Assembly: GCA_964468375.1 (NCBI GenBank)
Contig: CAYXUW010000028.1
Coordinates: 1 to 20,581 of the forward strand
DNA from: CAYXUW01 sp964468375
GTDB taxonomy: Bacteria; Planctomycetota; Phycisphaerae; Sedimentisphaerales; Anaerobacaceae
Reading direction: 5' to 3'
DNA: 20,581 nucleotides
Both the position numbers and the translations under genes were made by a program. Below the pieces are notes generated by a model. The model was not told the origin of the DNA. It saw only the letters and a list, made by a program, of their open reading frames with translations, and searched no databases. The first letter of the stretch is position 1. Each line of letters opens with the position of its first letter. This document shows positions 13,900 through 20,581 of the stretch, in pieces.

Positions 13900-15066
13900 A
13901 TGAAGACGATATACTTTGACAACAATGCCACGACTAAAGTAGCCGACGAGGTGTTGGAGGAAATTAAGCCGTATTTCTGCGAGCTTTACGGAAATCCTTC
14001 TAGTATGCACACATTCGGCGGACAGGTCGGCATTAAAATACGTCAGGCCCGCGAAAAGGTGGCCGCCCTGCTCGGCTGCGACGCATCCGAAATCGTATTT
14101 ACCGGCTGCGGCACCGAAAGCGACAACACCGCTATCAATGGAACGCTCGCATCATATCCGAATAAAAGAAAAGTTATCACCTCGCGTGTCGAGCATCCCG
14201 CCGTCCTTCAGGTCTGCCGTGAGCTGGAAATGAAGGGCTACACCGTAGCAGAAATAGGGGTGGATAAAAAAGGCCGACTAAATTTTGACGAATTGCAAGA
14301 GCAGATTGACGACGACACCGCAATTGTAACGATAATGTATGCCAATAATGAAACAGGTGTAATCTTCCCGGTCGAAAAAATCGCCGAGCTGGTCAAAAGC
14401 AAGGGAACCGTCTTCCACACCGATGCGGTTCAGGCCGTCGGCAAGATTGCAATGAATTTGTCGAAGAGCAATATCGATTTACTCAGTATATCAGGCCACA
14501 AGCTGCACGCTCCGAAAGGTATCGGAGTTCTTTATATCAAAAAAGGGACACGGCTGTCACCGTATATGGTAGGCGGCCATCAGGAAGCCGGTAAAAGGGC
14601 CGGCACGGAAAATGTCCCCGGCATAATCGGGCTGGGCAGGGCCTGTGAACTGGCTGCAAAAAACATCGAAGAGGAAAACGAAAAAGTAAAATACCTGCGC
14701 GATAAGCTCGAAAACGAAATTCTTAAACGATGCCCGGACTCGATGCTCAACAGCGACAAGGACAACCGCCTACCGAACACCAGCAACATCAGCTTCGAGT
14801 TTATCGAAGGCGAGGCAATTCTGCTTATGCTCGATAAGTTCGGTATCTGCGCATCCAGCGGCTCTGCCTGCACATCCGGCTCGCTGGAGCCGAGCCACGT
14901 CCTGCGGGCGATGGGCGTGCCCTTTACCGCGGCACACGGCTCGATACGTTTCAGCTTAAGCAGATACAACACAGAAAAAGAGGTGGACTACACCATCGAA
15001 AAAATGCCCGAAATCGTCAATAAACTCCGCAAACTATCACCCTTTGTAGCAGAAAATAAGAGGTGA
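13900..15066 (+). CDS. nifS: cysteine desulfurase NifS/IscS
   Basis: This 388-residue class V PLP enzyme removes sulfur from cysteine and passes it as persulfide to NifU. Hallmarks are YFDNNATT at the N-terminus, GNPSS (31-35), H99 in RVEHPAV, NNETGV (149-154), H173-D175, the PLP lysine K201 in SISGHKLHAPKG, and the catalytic C324 in SSGSACTSGSLEPSHVL. The single-residue gap to nifU and the NifS-type loop support NifS rather than SufS. It is the last gene of the operon that begins with the Rrf2 regulator, so the pathway runs from sulfide through cysteine to Fe-S clusters within one unit. Convergent with the next gene; no clear terminator is visible in the 38-base gap. Confidence 0.95.
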   Translation: MKTIYFDNNATTKVADEVLEEIKPYFCELYGNPSSMHTFGGQVGIKIRQAREKVAALLGCDASEIVFTGCGTESDNTAINGTLASYPNKRKVITSRVEHPAVLQVCRELEMKGYTVAEIGVDKKGRLNFDELQEQIDDDTAIVTIMYANNETGVIFPVEKIAELVKSKGTVFHTDAVQAVGKIAMNLSKSNIDLLSISGHKLHAPKGIGVLYIKKGTRLSPYMVGGHQEAGKRAGTENVPGIIGLGRACELAAKNIEEENEKVKYLRDKLENEILKRCPDSMLNSDKDNRLPNTSNISFEFIEGEAILLMLDKFGICASSGSACTSGSLEPSHVLRAMGVPFTAAHGSIRFSLSRYNTEKEVDYTIEKMPEIVNKLRKLSPFVAENKR

Positions 15067-15104
15067 GGCAAACTATAACTTCCACAGCTTTTCAAAGTTG
15101 TGTA

Positions 15105-15872
15105 TTATCTCCCTTCTACATCCAGCAAACCTCTCTTTTTCAAGGTTCGCAGTATTACGTATAAGCACAACCCTGTTAAAAACATCGACACCCAGACCGG
15201 GTCAAACTGCAGTCTGCCTGAATAGAACAAATCCCCTCCTACTTCCAGACAGGTAAACGCGGTTATAATGGCGAAGAAAGTAGAGTACTCTCTTTTAAGC
15301 ACAGTCTTCAGTGAAAACGGCAAAGCTGCTTTCTGCCAATTTCTAAACTTAGGAAACAACGGCGGTGTTCTGTATGTCCACTCGACAAACGTATCGCCGA
15401 ATTTTTCATAAAGAACTTTTTCCTCAGCAAGAATTATCAGCCCGTAGTATAGGGAAAAAAGGAGAATACCCGCTACTGCAAAAAACAAAAAGCGCGGGCA
15501 CATTAAAACGCCGAGCCATATAAAGAAATTGCCCAGATATAACGGATGTCTGACTATGGAATACATTCCCGCAGTATTTAGAGCGCTCGCCTTTGGTCCG
15601 CTCGTTGTCCTGCCGGATGTCCCTTTAGGGGCATAACCAACGGTAAAGATCCGTATTGCCAATCCAAACAGTGAAACAGCAAAAGAGAAGCTCTCCCATA
15701 GTAAATCCAGGGAATGCTCACCCTGAGGGTATGAAAAATGCCTCATAGCAATCAGGAAAAGGCCTATAGTAAACAGCGGCAGGAAACTTCTCCACCTGAA
15801 TAACCAGTCCCCTGTGGATTCAAATCTTTCTTTCAAAAGCATCAAACATCTATCCGATACGTGTTGGCACAT
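15105..15872 (-). CDS. membrane methyltransferase-like protein (ICMT/PEMT fold)
   Basis: The protein has 255 residues with hydrophobic segments near 31-46, 62-77, 115-148, 197-210 and 227-241. SIVRHPLYLGNFFIWLGV (105-122) followed by EEKVLYEKFGDTFVEWTYRTPPLFP (150-174) is the core of isoprenylcysteine carboxyl methyltransferase and phospholipid methyltransferase proteins, which bind S-adenosylmethionine at the membrane. Substrate in bacteria is usually unknown, with lipid or envelope targets likely. After the core it carries about 80 extra residues with two more predicted membrane segments. The start is uncertain: ATG at 15872 has no ribosome site, and an in-frame ATG at 15842 (residue 11) is an alternative. 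Confidence 0.75.
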   Translation of the reverse strand: MCQHVSDRCLMLLKERFESTGDWLFRWRSFLPLFTIGLFLIAMRHFSYPQGEHSLDLLWESFSFAVSLFGLAIRIFTVGYAPKGTSGRTTSGPKASALNTAGMYSIVRHPLYLGNFFIWLGVLMCPRFLFFAVAGILLFSLYYGLIILAEEKVLYEKFGDTFVEWTYRTPPLFPKFRNWQKAALPFSLKTVLKREYSTFFAIITAFTCLEVGGDLFYSGRLQFDPVWVSMFLTGLCLYVILRTLKKRGLLDVEGR

Positions 15873-15948
15873 CTTGCGACATGTTACCGCCGCGAGTTTT
15901 TACTTTCCAATTATCACCACCATACAATCAGCTCTACAAGTCGTGCAC

Positions 15949-16032
15949 TGCCGAAGGAGGGAGTCGAACCCTCACCCTGTTGCCAGGACGGGATTTTGAA
16001 TCCCGCGCGTCTGCCAGTTCCGCCACTTCGGC
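15949..16032 (-). tRNA. tRNA-Leu (anticodon CAA)
   Basis: Read on the minus strand, the acceptor stem GCCGAAG/CTTCGGC closes a type II tRNA of 84 bases. The anticodon stem is CGGGA/TCCCG around loop TTCAAAA (anticodon CAA, codon TTG), with a long variable arm CCTGGCAACAGG, and T stem GAGGG/CCCTC with loop TTCGACT. The discriminator is A15949, as expected for leucine tRNAs, and CCA is not encoded. It starts 33 bases after the proB stop on the same strand without an obvious terminator, so it may be partly read through from proB. Confidence 0.95.
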
Positions 16033-16065
16033 CGGAAACTACTGGTAATCATACGTTATCAACAT

Positions 16066-17172
16066 CTAATAGTCAACGAAGACAATATCTTCCGGTATCG
16101 CCACGACGTCTCTGTGTTCCGGGCCGAGGATTTTGCGAATCTCTGAACTGTGCTTGCCCGCAAGGGATTTCAGCTGAGCGCTGCTTAAATTCGTTACCGC
16201 CTTGGCGTTGTCGTTGAGCATAACGACCGCGCCCGCCTCAAATGTTCCCTTAATGGAAGTTATGCCGCTCGGCAGCAAGCTTTTACGATTTCTGACCGCT
16301 TTCATCGCTCCTTCATCTATATTTATCACGCCGGCGGCATCGCTGTTCAAAATCCATCTTGCGCGGTTGCTCAATTTTCTTTTAGGCATAAACACTGTGC
16401 CGACCGCTTCGCCCGCCATAATTTTACCAATGACGCTTTTTAATCTGCCGTTCGCTAAAACTATTCGGCAGCCGGCGTTTGCGGCAATTTTAGCCGATTC
16501 TATTTTGGCCCTCATCCCGCCTGCTGCGTGCTGGCTTCCTTTGGCGCCGGCGCTTCTCATTAATTCTGCGGTTATTTCATAGATAACGGTTACCGGCTTG
16601 GCATCTTTGTGCTTACGCGGGTCCTTGTCGTAAAGGGCATCGATGTCGCTGAGCATAATCAGCACATCAGCATCGATTTTACTTGCGACAAGGGCGCTTA
16701 GTTTGTCATTATCGCCGAAGGCTGAGCCAATTTCCTCTGTAGAGACACTGTCATTTTCATTCAGGACAGGCACTGCGCCCAGCTTCAGTAGTGTCTCAAT
16801 GGAATTGCGAAGATTCAGATATGTTCTTCTGTTATTGAGAACGTCGGCAGTGAGCAGGACCTGCGCAACAGTAACACCATATCGGCCAAAGGCCTTTTTG
16901 TACTCAGCCATCAGCAGGGGCTGGCCTATAGCGGCGCACGCCTGCCGCATCTTGGTATCCTTTACTTTCTCCGCTAGTTTCAGCTGCCCCGCCCCCATAC
17001 CAATAGCGCCTGAAGTGATTACAACCACCTGTATCCCGCGTTTACGTAAGTCAGCTATCTCCCTGGCAATACTGCGAATATAGGCGGTATCAATCTCGAT
17101 AGTGCCCTTTTTTGTAAGTGTATTGGTGCCTATCTTGATAACTGCTTTTTTCACATTATCGAAGTTTCTCAT
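16066..17172 (-). CDS. proB: glutamate 5-kinase
   Basis: At 368 residues, the size matches two-domain ProB (E. coli 367). The amino acid kinase domain occupies about 1-255 and a PUA domain about 275-360. Motifs are VIKIGTNTL (11-19), VVITSGAIGMGAGQL (50-64), VLNENDSVSTEEIGSAFGDNDKLSALVASKIDAD near 135-168 and GGMRAKIESAKIA near 217-229. It phosphorylates glutamate to glutamyl 5-phosphate, the first step of proline synthesis. The presence of PUA suggests the classical proline-inhibited form. The ATG follows the proA stop directly (TAG then ATG), so the two are translationally coupled and cotranscribed from upstream of proA. Confidence 0.95.
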   Translation of the reverse strand: MRNFDNVKKAVIKIGTNTLTKKGTIEIDTAYIRSIAREIADLRKRGIQVVVITSGAIGMGAGQLKLAEKVKDTKMRQACAAIGQPLLMAEYKKAFGRYGVTVAQVLLTADVLNNRRTYLNLRNSIETLLKLGAVPVLNENDSVSTEEIGSAFGDNDKLSALVASKIDADVLIMLSDIDALYDKDPRKHKDAKPVTVIYEITAELMRSAGAKGSQHAAGGMRAKIESAKIAANAGCRIVLANGRLKSVIGKIMAGEAVGTVFMPKRKLSNRARWILNSDAAGVINIDEGAMKAVRNRKSLLPSGITSIKGTFEAGAVVMLNDNAKAVTNLSSAQLKSLAGKHSSEIRKILGPEHRDVVAIPEDIVFVDY

Positions 17173-18468
17173 CTACAATTCGCAGCCCTTAGACAGTTTC
17201 CTGTGTGTGAATTTCTTTGCGCCGCCGGAGTAATCCGCTACGATTTGTCCTGTGCCCAGCAGCTTCCATTTGTAGATGACAAGCCCTTCCAATCCCACCG
17301 GGCCGCGGGCATGGATTTTGTTGGTGCTTATGCCGACCTCGGCACCGAGGCCGTAGCGATAGCCGTCGCTGAAACGCGTGCTGCAGTTCCAAAACACATT
17401 CGCCGAATCTACCAGACTCATAAACTTTTCGGCTTTTTCCTTGCTGGCGGCAACAATCGCGTCGGTGTGACCGGAGCTGTAACAATTGATATGCTCGATT
17501 GCCTCGTCAACGCCGTCGACAATTTTTACCGATAATATCAAATCAAGATACTCGGTGGACCAATCCTTCTCCTGCGCCGTCTTTAAATCAATAAGCGAAC
17601 CGGATTTTTTACAGCCGCGAATTTCGACATCTTTTGCCTCCAGCGCCGCCTTGACCATCGGCAAAAATTTCTTTGCGACTTTTTCATCGACCAGCAGAGT
17701 TTCAACTGCATTGCAGACGGCAACATACTGGCACTTCGCATCCAAAACGATATTAACAGCCATATCCAAATCAGCATCACTATCCACATAAATATGGCAG
17801 ATGCCCTCGGCGTGCCCGAGTACGGGTATGTTGGTATTGTCCATTATATAGCGGACGAACTCATTTGAGCCGCGAGGGACAATCAGGTCGACGTAATCAT
17901 CCATCTTGAGCATTTCGGCCACGTCCTGCCGCGTTTCCAAAAGCTGAATCCAACCGGCGGGAACACCCGTATTCTCAGTTGCCTGCCTGATTATATCAGC
18001 CAATATTCTGTTCGTATGCTGCGCCTCACTGCCGCCTTTCAGCAGGACTGCATTGCCGCTTTTCAAGCAAAGCGTTGAGATTTGCACCAGCGCATCCGGC
18101 CGGGATTCGAAAATAATCCCCACAACCCCTATAGGACAGCTGACTTTATAAAGTTCCAGCCCCTTATCAAGCTCGGTGGCAGATAGAGTCTTACCCACAG
18201 GGTCGTCGAGCTTAATCAAGCTCTCAATCCCGGCTATAACATCAGCGATTTTATTCTCATCAAACTTCAACCGTTTCAGCAAAGGTGCAGCCAGATTGTT
18301 TCCCTCGGCATCGGCAAGGTCTTTCTTGTTGGCGGAGATGATTTTCTCGCTGTTTCGCTTCAGGGCGGCGGCAATTTCAGCCAATGCGGCGTTTTTCGCA
18401 TCAGTTTCGACCGCCGCAAGCTGAATCGAGGCCTTCTTGGCCCATTTTGCTGTTTCTGCAATATCCAT
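17173..18468 (-). CDS. proA: glutamate-5-semialdehyde dehydrogenase (glutamyl phosphate reductase)
   Basis: The protein is taken as 431 residues from the ATG at 18468, where MDIAETAKWAKKAS matches the family N-terminus. A longer in-frame start at 18612 would run through the tRNA-Gly gene and is rejected. It reduces glutamyl 5-phosphate with NADPH to glutamate semialdehyde. Motifs are IGVVGIIFESRPD (113-125), NAVLLKGGSEA (139-149), the catalytic C252 in VAVCNAVETLLV, and near the C-terminus TRFSDGYRYGLGAEVGISTNKIHARGPVGLEGL. A residue change is visible where most homologues read VNASTRF: here it is FWNCSTRF, an extra cysteine. It is the first gene of proA-proB. Confidence 0.95.
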   Translation of the reverse strand: MDIAETAKWAKKASIQLAAVETDAKNAALAEIAAALKRNSEKIISANKKDLADAEGNNLAAPLLKRLKFDENKIADVIAGIESLIKLDDPVGKTLSATELDKGLELYKVSCPIGVVGIIFESRPDALVQISTLCLKSGNAVLLKGGSEAQHTNRILADIIRQATENTGVPAGWIQLLETRQDVAEMLKMDDYVDLIVPRGSNEFVRYIMDNTNIPVLGHAEGICHIYVDSDADLDMAVNIVLDAKCQYVAVCNAVETLLVDEKVAKKFLPMVKAALEAKDVEIRGCKKSGSLIDLKTAQEKDWSTEYLDLILSVKIVDGVDEAIEHINCYSSGHTDAIVAASKEKAEKFMSLVDSANVFWNCSTRFSDGYRYGLGAEVGISTNKIHARGPVGLEGLVIYKWKLLGTGQIVADYSGGAKKFTHRKLSKGCEL

Positions 18469-18483
18469 TTTTAATCTTCTTGC

Positions 18484-18512
18484 TTTACTATTTACGATAA
18501 AATCTCTATAAT
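18484..18512 (+). promoter_or_regulatory. candidate promoter of tRNA-Gly
   Basis: TTTACT (18484-18489), a 17-base spacer and a perfect TATAAT (18507-18512) are directed toward tRNA-Gly. The start near 18519 leaves a leader of about 48 bases, longer than usual for a tRNA. The region also serves as the upstream leader of proA on the other strand, and AT-rich sequence makes chance matches likely. Confidence 0.35.
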
Positions 18513-18566
18513 CAACCGCCGAATTATAAATAATAAAACGGCAAATAGAAATAATAAATAACAACC

Positions 18567-18637
18567 GCGGGTGTAGCTTAGTGGTAAAGCTCCAGCCTTC
18601 CAAGCTGGTCACGAGGGTTCGATTCCCTTCACCCGCT
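18567..18637 (+). tRNA. tRNA-Gly (anticodon TCC)
   Basis: The acceptor stem GCGGGTG/CACCCGC, the D arm, the anticodon stem CCAGC/GCTGG with loop CTTCCAA (anticodon TCC, codons GGA/GGG) and the T arm GAGGG/CCCTT with loop TTCGATT all fit. The last pair of the T stem is a G-T wobble. The discriminator is T18637 and CCA is not encoded. The gene is divergent from proA and has 71 bases. Confidence 0.95.
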
Positions 18638-18876
18638 CTTGCTGTTCAGGTTTTTAGCTGGACATTTCCACAGAAATCCCTGTGTCTCCCTGCCAGTTTC
18701 TCAAATGACCCTCTGCAAAATTAACAGCTCATCACCAAAAAATACCCTGCGGCACGAAAGAAAATAATCAGCCCTAAAATCGCCTCCGTCTTCTCATAAG
18801 CGCTTTACTATGCGTCAATTAGGAGCTTCCGTCCAAAGTCCTATAATAAAATTTTCCAAAAATCTGGTTTTATGCG

Positions 18877-18904
18877 TTGACATAGTGGTAAGAAGTGGTA
18901 AACT
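18877..18904 (+). promoter_or_regulatory. promoter of the mraZ-rsmH cluster
   Basis: A perfect -35 TTGACA (18877-18882) is followed after 16 bases by TAAACT (18899-18904), a moderate -10. The predicted start near 18911 leaves a leader of about 29 bases before the mraZ ATG. The repeats described separately sit inside the spacer. Confidence 0.6.
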
Positions 18905-18931
18905 TTCCCTAAATTATTTAAGCAAGTGGAA
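18884..18931 (+). promoter_or_regulatory. MraZ box repeats (candidate autoregulatory operator)
   Basis: AGTGGTAA occurs at 18884-18891 and again at 18894-18901, a spacing of exactly 10 bases; a third related AGTGGAA lies at 18925-18931, 31 bases further. Known MraZ operators are GTGG- or TGGG-type boxes repeated every 10 bases upstream of mraZ. Here two boxes lie between -35 and -10, so bound MraZ would block the polymerase. Confidence 0.6.
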
Positions 18932-18939
18932 CAGATGCC

Positions 18940-19413
18940 ATGCTTTTATTAACAGGCGAATATGAGCACGTAATCGACGCCAAAAGCAGAGTTCTCATCT
19001 CGAACAAGCTGAGAAGTCAGATTGACGTCGATGAGCACGGCAGCAATTTTTATCTCGTCCTCGGCGCCAACGGCATACTTTGTCTGTATCCGGAAAAATA
19101 CTTCGAGCGGATTATTCTTTCCGCCGCCCCCGGCACCACCGCACCGGACGAGACCGTGGTGTTCGAGAGAATGAGCTCGGCCCTGGCAGGCAGGGTAGAG
19201 CTAGACAAGCAGGGACGACTGCTTTTAAACGAAAAATTGAGAAAAAGGGCCGGCCTGAAAGACCACGTTACGCTCGTCGGCGTCAGAGACCATATCGAGC
19301 TGTGGAACAGGGAAAACTGGGAGCAATATATTTCAGACAATATGGCCCAATATCAGAAACAAATGTCGCAGGCACGGCAGGCCGTCTTGCAGAAGGAAAA
19401 CCGGGAACTTTGA
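18940..19413 (+). CDS. mraZ: transcriptional regulator MraZ
   Basis: The protein has 157 residues and two SpoVT/AbrB-like swapped-hairpin repeats with their signature DxKxR turns: DAKSRVLIS near 13-21 and DKQGRLLLN near 88-96. The C-terminal tail carries NRENWEQYI. MraZ forms a ring and binds the repeats in its own promoter, controlling the division and cell-wall cluster. The N-terminus LLTGEYEHVIDAK is typical and fixes the ATG at 18940; the ribosome site is poor (AAGTGGAA). The next genes, a small unknown and rsmH, follow on the same strand, so this is the start of the dcw operon. Confidence 0.95.
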   Translation: MLLLTGEYEHVIDAKSRVLISNKLRSQIDVDEHGSNFYLVLGANGILCLYPEKYFERIILSAAPGTTAPDETVVFERMSSALAGRVELDKQGRLLLNEKLRKRAGLKDHVTLVGVRDHIELWNRENWEQYISDNMAQYQKQMSQARQAVLQKENREL

Positions 19414-19433
19414 TTTCTATGGTGGAGGCAAAA

Positions 19434-19643
19434 ATGATTGAAACGGATTCGAATCATTGCCAGATTGTGGAAAAAAGTCTTATCGGCGAAAGAGTTGTTG
19501 ATGAACAAACCTTTGCCTCGCTGGAAATTCTTACCGAACGGCTGGAGCGGTTGAAAAAGCTCGACGGCACATTTTCCAGCGTTGATTTCTCATCCGCGGT
19601 TAAAAAGCTCAAAACCCGCAAAAACGCGGTAGCCGTGGGCTAA
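19434..19643 (+). CDS. small protein of unknown function between mraZ and rsmH
   Basis: The frame of 69 residues begins at an ATG with GGAGG 5 bases upstream; an earlier in-frame ATG at 19419 lacks a ribosome site and is less likely. There is no signal peptide or membrane segment. The middle (about 26-45) looks like a charged amphipathic helix, with Leu/Ile at heptad-like positions (EILTERLERLKKL), and the C-terminus is basic. I recognise no family. It lies 20 bases after mraZ and 16 before rsmH in a place where most bacteria have rsmH directly, so it is probably cotranscribed with them. It could be a small division-related or regulatory protein, but the sequence does not show which. Confidence 0.6.
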   Translation: MIETDSNHCQIVEKSLIGERVVDEQTFASLEILTERLERLKKLDGTFSSVDFSSAVKKLKTRKNAVAVG

Positions 19644-19659
19644 ATTAACGTATTTAGAA

Positions 19660-20565
19660 GTGAATAGTTCGGCGACAGAACACATTCCGGTTCTCGCAGA
19701 AGCATTGGCCGAACAGATAAATTTACCCACAGATGGGGTAATGGTCGATGCGACCATAGGACAAGGAGGTCATAGTTTACTGTTCGGCAGAAATTTGGGC
19801 CCTGAGGGTGTTATCATCGGGCTGGATGTTGATAAAGAGTCTATCCGAAGGGCCCAGTTTAATTTAAAAGACCTCCACTGCAAAATTATCTTAATTCATG
19901 CCAATTTTTCACAAATCACCGAGCAAATCCACCGCCAAGGCATAGAAAAGGTCGACTTTCTCTTGGCGGATCTGGGGCTCTGCTCGGCGCAACTGGCCGA
20001 TGCCGATATGGGGCTGAGCTTCCAGATAGATTCACCGCTCGATATGAGAATTGACAAAAGATTAACGACCACCGCTGCCGATATAATTAATAAAACAGAC
20101 GAGAAAACCTTAGCTGATTTGATTTACAAATTCGGCGAGGACAGGGCATCGCGCCGGATTGCGCGGTTTATCGTAAAGAATCGCAAAGATAAGCCGATAA
20201 CCACAACCGGCCAGTTGTCGGCAATAGTTTGCAAAGCGCTTCAAAAACCGGGAACGAAAAAATGGACAAGAATACATCCGGCAACCAGAACTTTTCAGGC
20301 CCTGCGAATCGCCGTCAACAACGAGTTGGAAAACCTGGAAAAACTCCTCGATTCGGCGCCGCAGCTGCTGAAGAAAAAAGGCCAAATAGCGGTTATCAGC
20401 TTTCACAGTTTGGAAGACAGATTAGTCAAGAACAGTTTCAAGCAAAATAAAAAGGAGAACATTTACTCCGACATTACAAAAAAGCCGATTGTGCCGTCGA
20501 AACAGGAAACAGCAAAAAACCCGAGGGCAAGAAGCGCTAAGTTAAGGATTGCTCGAAAGGCATAA
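19660..20565 (+). CDS. rsmH: 16S rRNA (cytosine1402-N4)-methyltransferase
   Basis: This 301-residue protein begins with a GTG; the conserved EHIPVLAEAL follows at once, and no ATG is available upstream. It methylates N4 of C1402 in the ribosomal P site with S-adenosylmethionine. Motifs are DATIGQGGHS (30-39), GLDVDKES (54-61), ADLGLCSAQL (103-112), SPLDMRID (125-132), the YKFGEDRASRRIAR segment, HPATRTFQALRIAVNNEL and ISFHSLEDRLVK. LGLCSAQL departs from the usual LGVSSPQL by a Cys and an Ala. The stop is followed by a purine-rich AAGAAAAAGG that may be the ribosome site of the next cluster gene, outside the window. Confidence 0.95.
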   Translation: MNSSATEHIPVLAEALAEQINLPTDGVMVDATIGQGGHSLLFGRNLGPEGVIIGLDVDKESIRRAQFNLKDLHCKIILIHANFSQITEQIHRQGIEKVDFLLADLGLCSAQLADADMGLSFQIDSPLDMRIDKRLTTTAADIINKTDEKTLADLIYKFGEDRASRRIARFIVKNRKDKPITTTGQLSAIVCKALQKPGTKKWTRIHPATRTFQALRIAVNNELENLEKLLDSAPQLLKKKGQIAVISFHSLEDRLVKNSFKQNKKENIYSDITKKPIVPSKQETAKNPRARSAKLRIARKA

Positions 20566-20581
20566 ACAATAAAGAAAAAGG

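Larger units (their letters stand above)
18638..18939. other. 302-base gene-free stretch upstream of mraZ
   Basis: No credible gene is seen on either strand. It holds a small CACAG/CTGTG hairpin around 18669-18684 without a T run, which is not convincing as a terminator. A second possible promoter (TTAGGA at 18819-18824, 17 bases, TATAAT at 18842-18847) lies upstream of the better one at 18877-18904. A 51-codon frame at 18810-18965 runs through the promoter and into mraZ and is not considered real. Confidence 0.6.

Noticed and set aside
15075..15101. Weak inverted repeat between nifS and the membrane methyltransferase gene
   Set aside because: Seven pairs including a G-T wobble around a 13-base loop, without a T run, is too weak to call a terminator.
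18469..18612. 48-codon N-terminal extension of proA
   Set aside because: It runs through the tRNA-Gly gene on the other strand and has no similarity to ProA; the ATG at 18468 matches the family start.
18810..18965. 51-codon frame upstream of mraZ
   Set aside because: No ribosome site, and it passes through the mraZ promoter, its boxes and the mraZ start.
19080..19433. Upstream part of the long frame containing the small gene before rsmH
   Set aside because: It overlaps mraZ in another frame and reads as low-complexity Arg/Gly-rich sequence; only the part from 19434 has its own ribosome site outside mraZ.

Overview
The window looks like a chromosomal stretch from an anaerobic or microaerophilic bacterium of the Planctomycetota, probably of the class Phycisphaerae (Sedimentisphaerales-like). 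This placement is an inference from the style of the proteins, the moderate GC content and the gene mix; no 16S gene is present. All three tRNA genes lack an encoded CCA. I see no insertion sequence, prophage, CRISPR array or rRNA gene.

Left part (1-5850): a DUF362 protein cut by the left edge, and an unknown lipoprotein, both on the minus strand. Then come a tRNA-Gln(CTG) with a near-consensus promoter, a secreted HEAT-repeat protein, exodeoxyribonuclease III, a 43-residue entericidin-like lipoprotein, and a large glycosyltransferase fused to an alpha-helical C-terminal domain.

Middle (5940-15066): two divergent sulfur transcription units. The minus-strand unit (DUF2061 membrane protein, APS/PAPS reductase, siroheme sulfite reductase) reduces activated sulfate to sulfide. 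The plus-strand unit (Rrf2 regulator, cysK, cysE, nadA, metY, nifU, nifS) turns sulfide into cysteine and homocysteine, and cysteine sulfur into Fe-S clusters. The Rrf2 protein has three cysteines placed almost as in IscR. The decamer GGAATAGTAG occurs once near each divergent start, which suggests that one regulator controls both units. This is the most interesting system in the window. I read it as an Fe-S-sensing sulfur regulon that also contains the Fe-S enzyme NadA, which appears to start with a rare CTG codon.

Right part (15105-20581): a membrane methyltransferase-like protein, tRNA-Leu(CAA), the proA-proB proline operon (minus strand), tRNA-Gly(TCC), and the start of the division and cell-wall cluster: mraZ, a small unrecognised gene, and rsmH. 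The mraZ promoter overlaps 10-bp-phased repeats typical of MraZ autoregulation.

Motifs, starts and spacings were read directly from the sequence. Family assignments come from recognising conserved motifs, without database searches.
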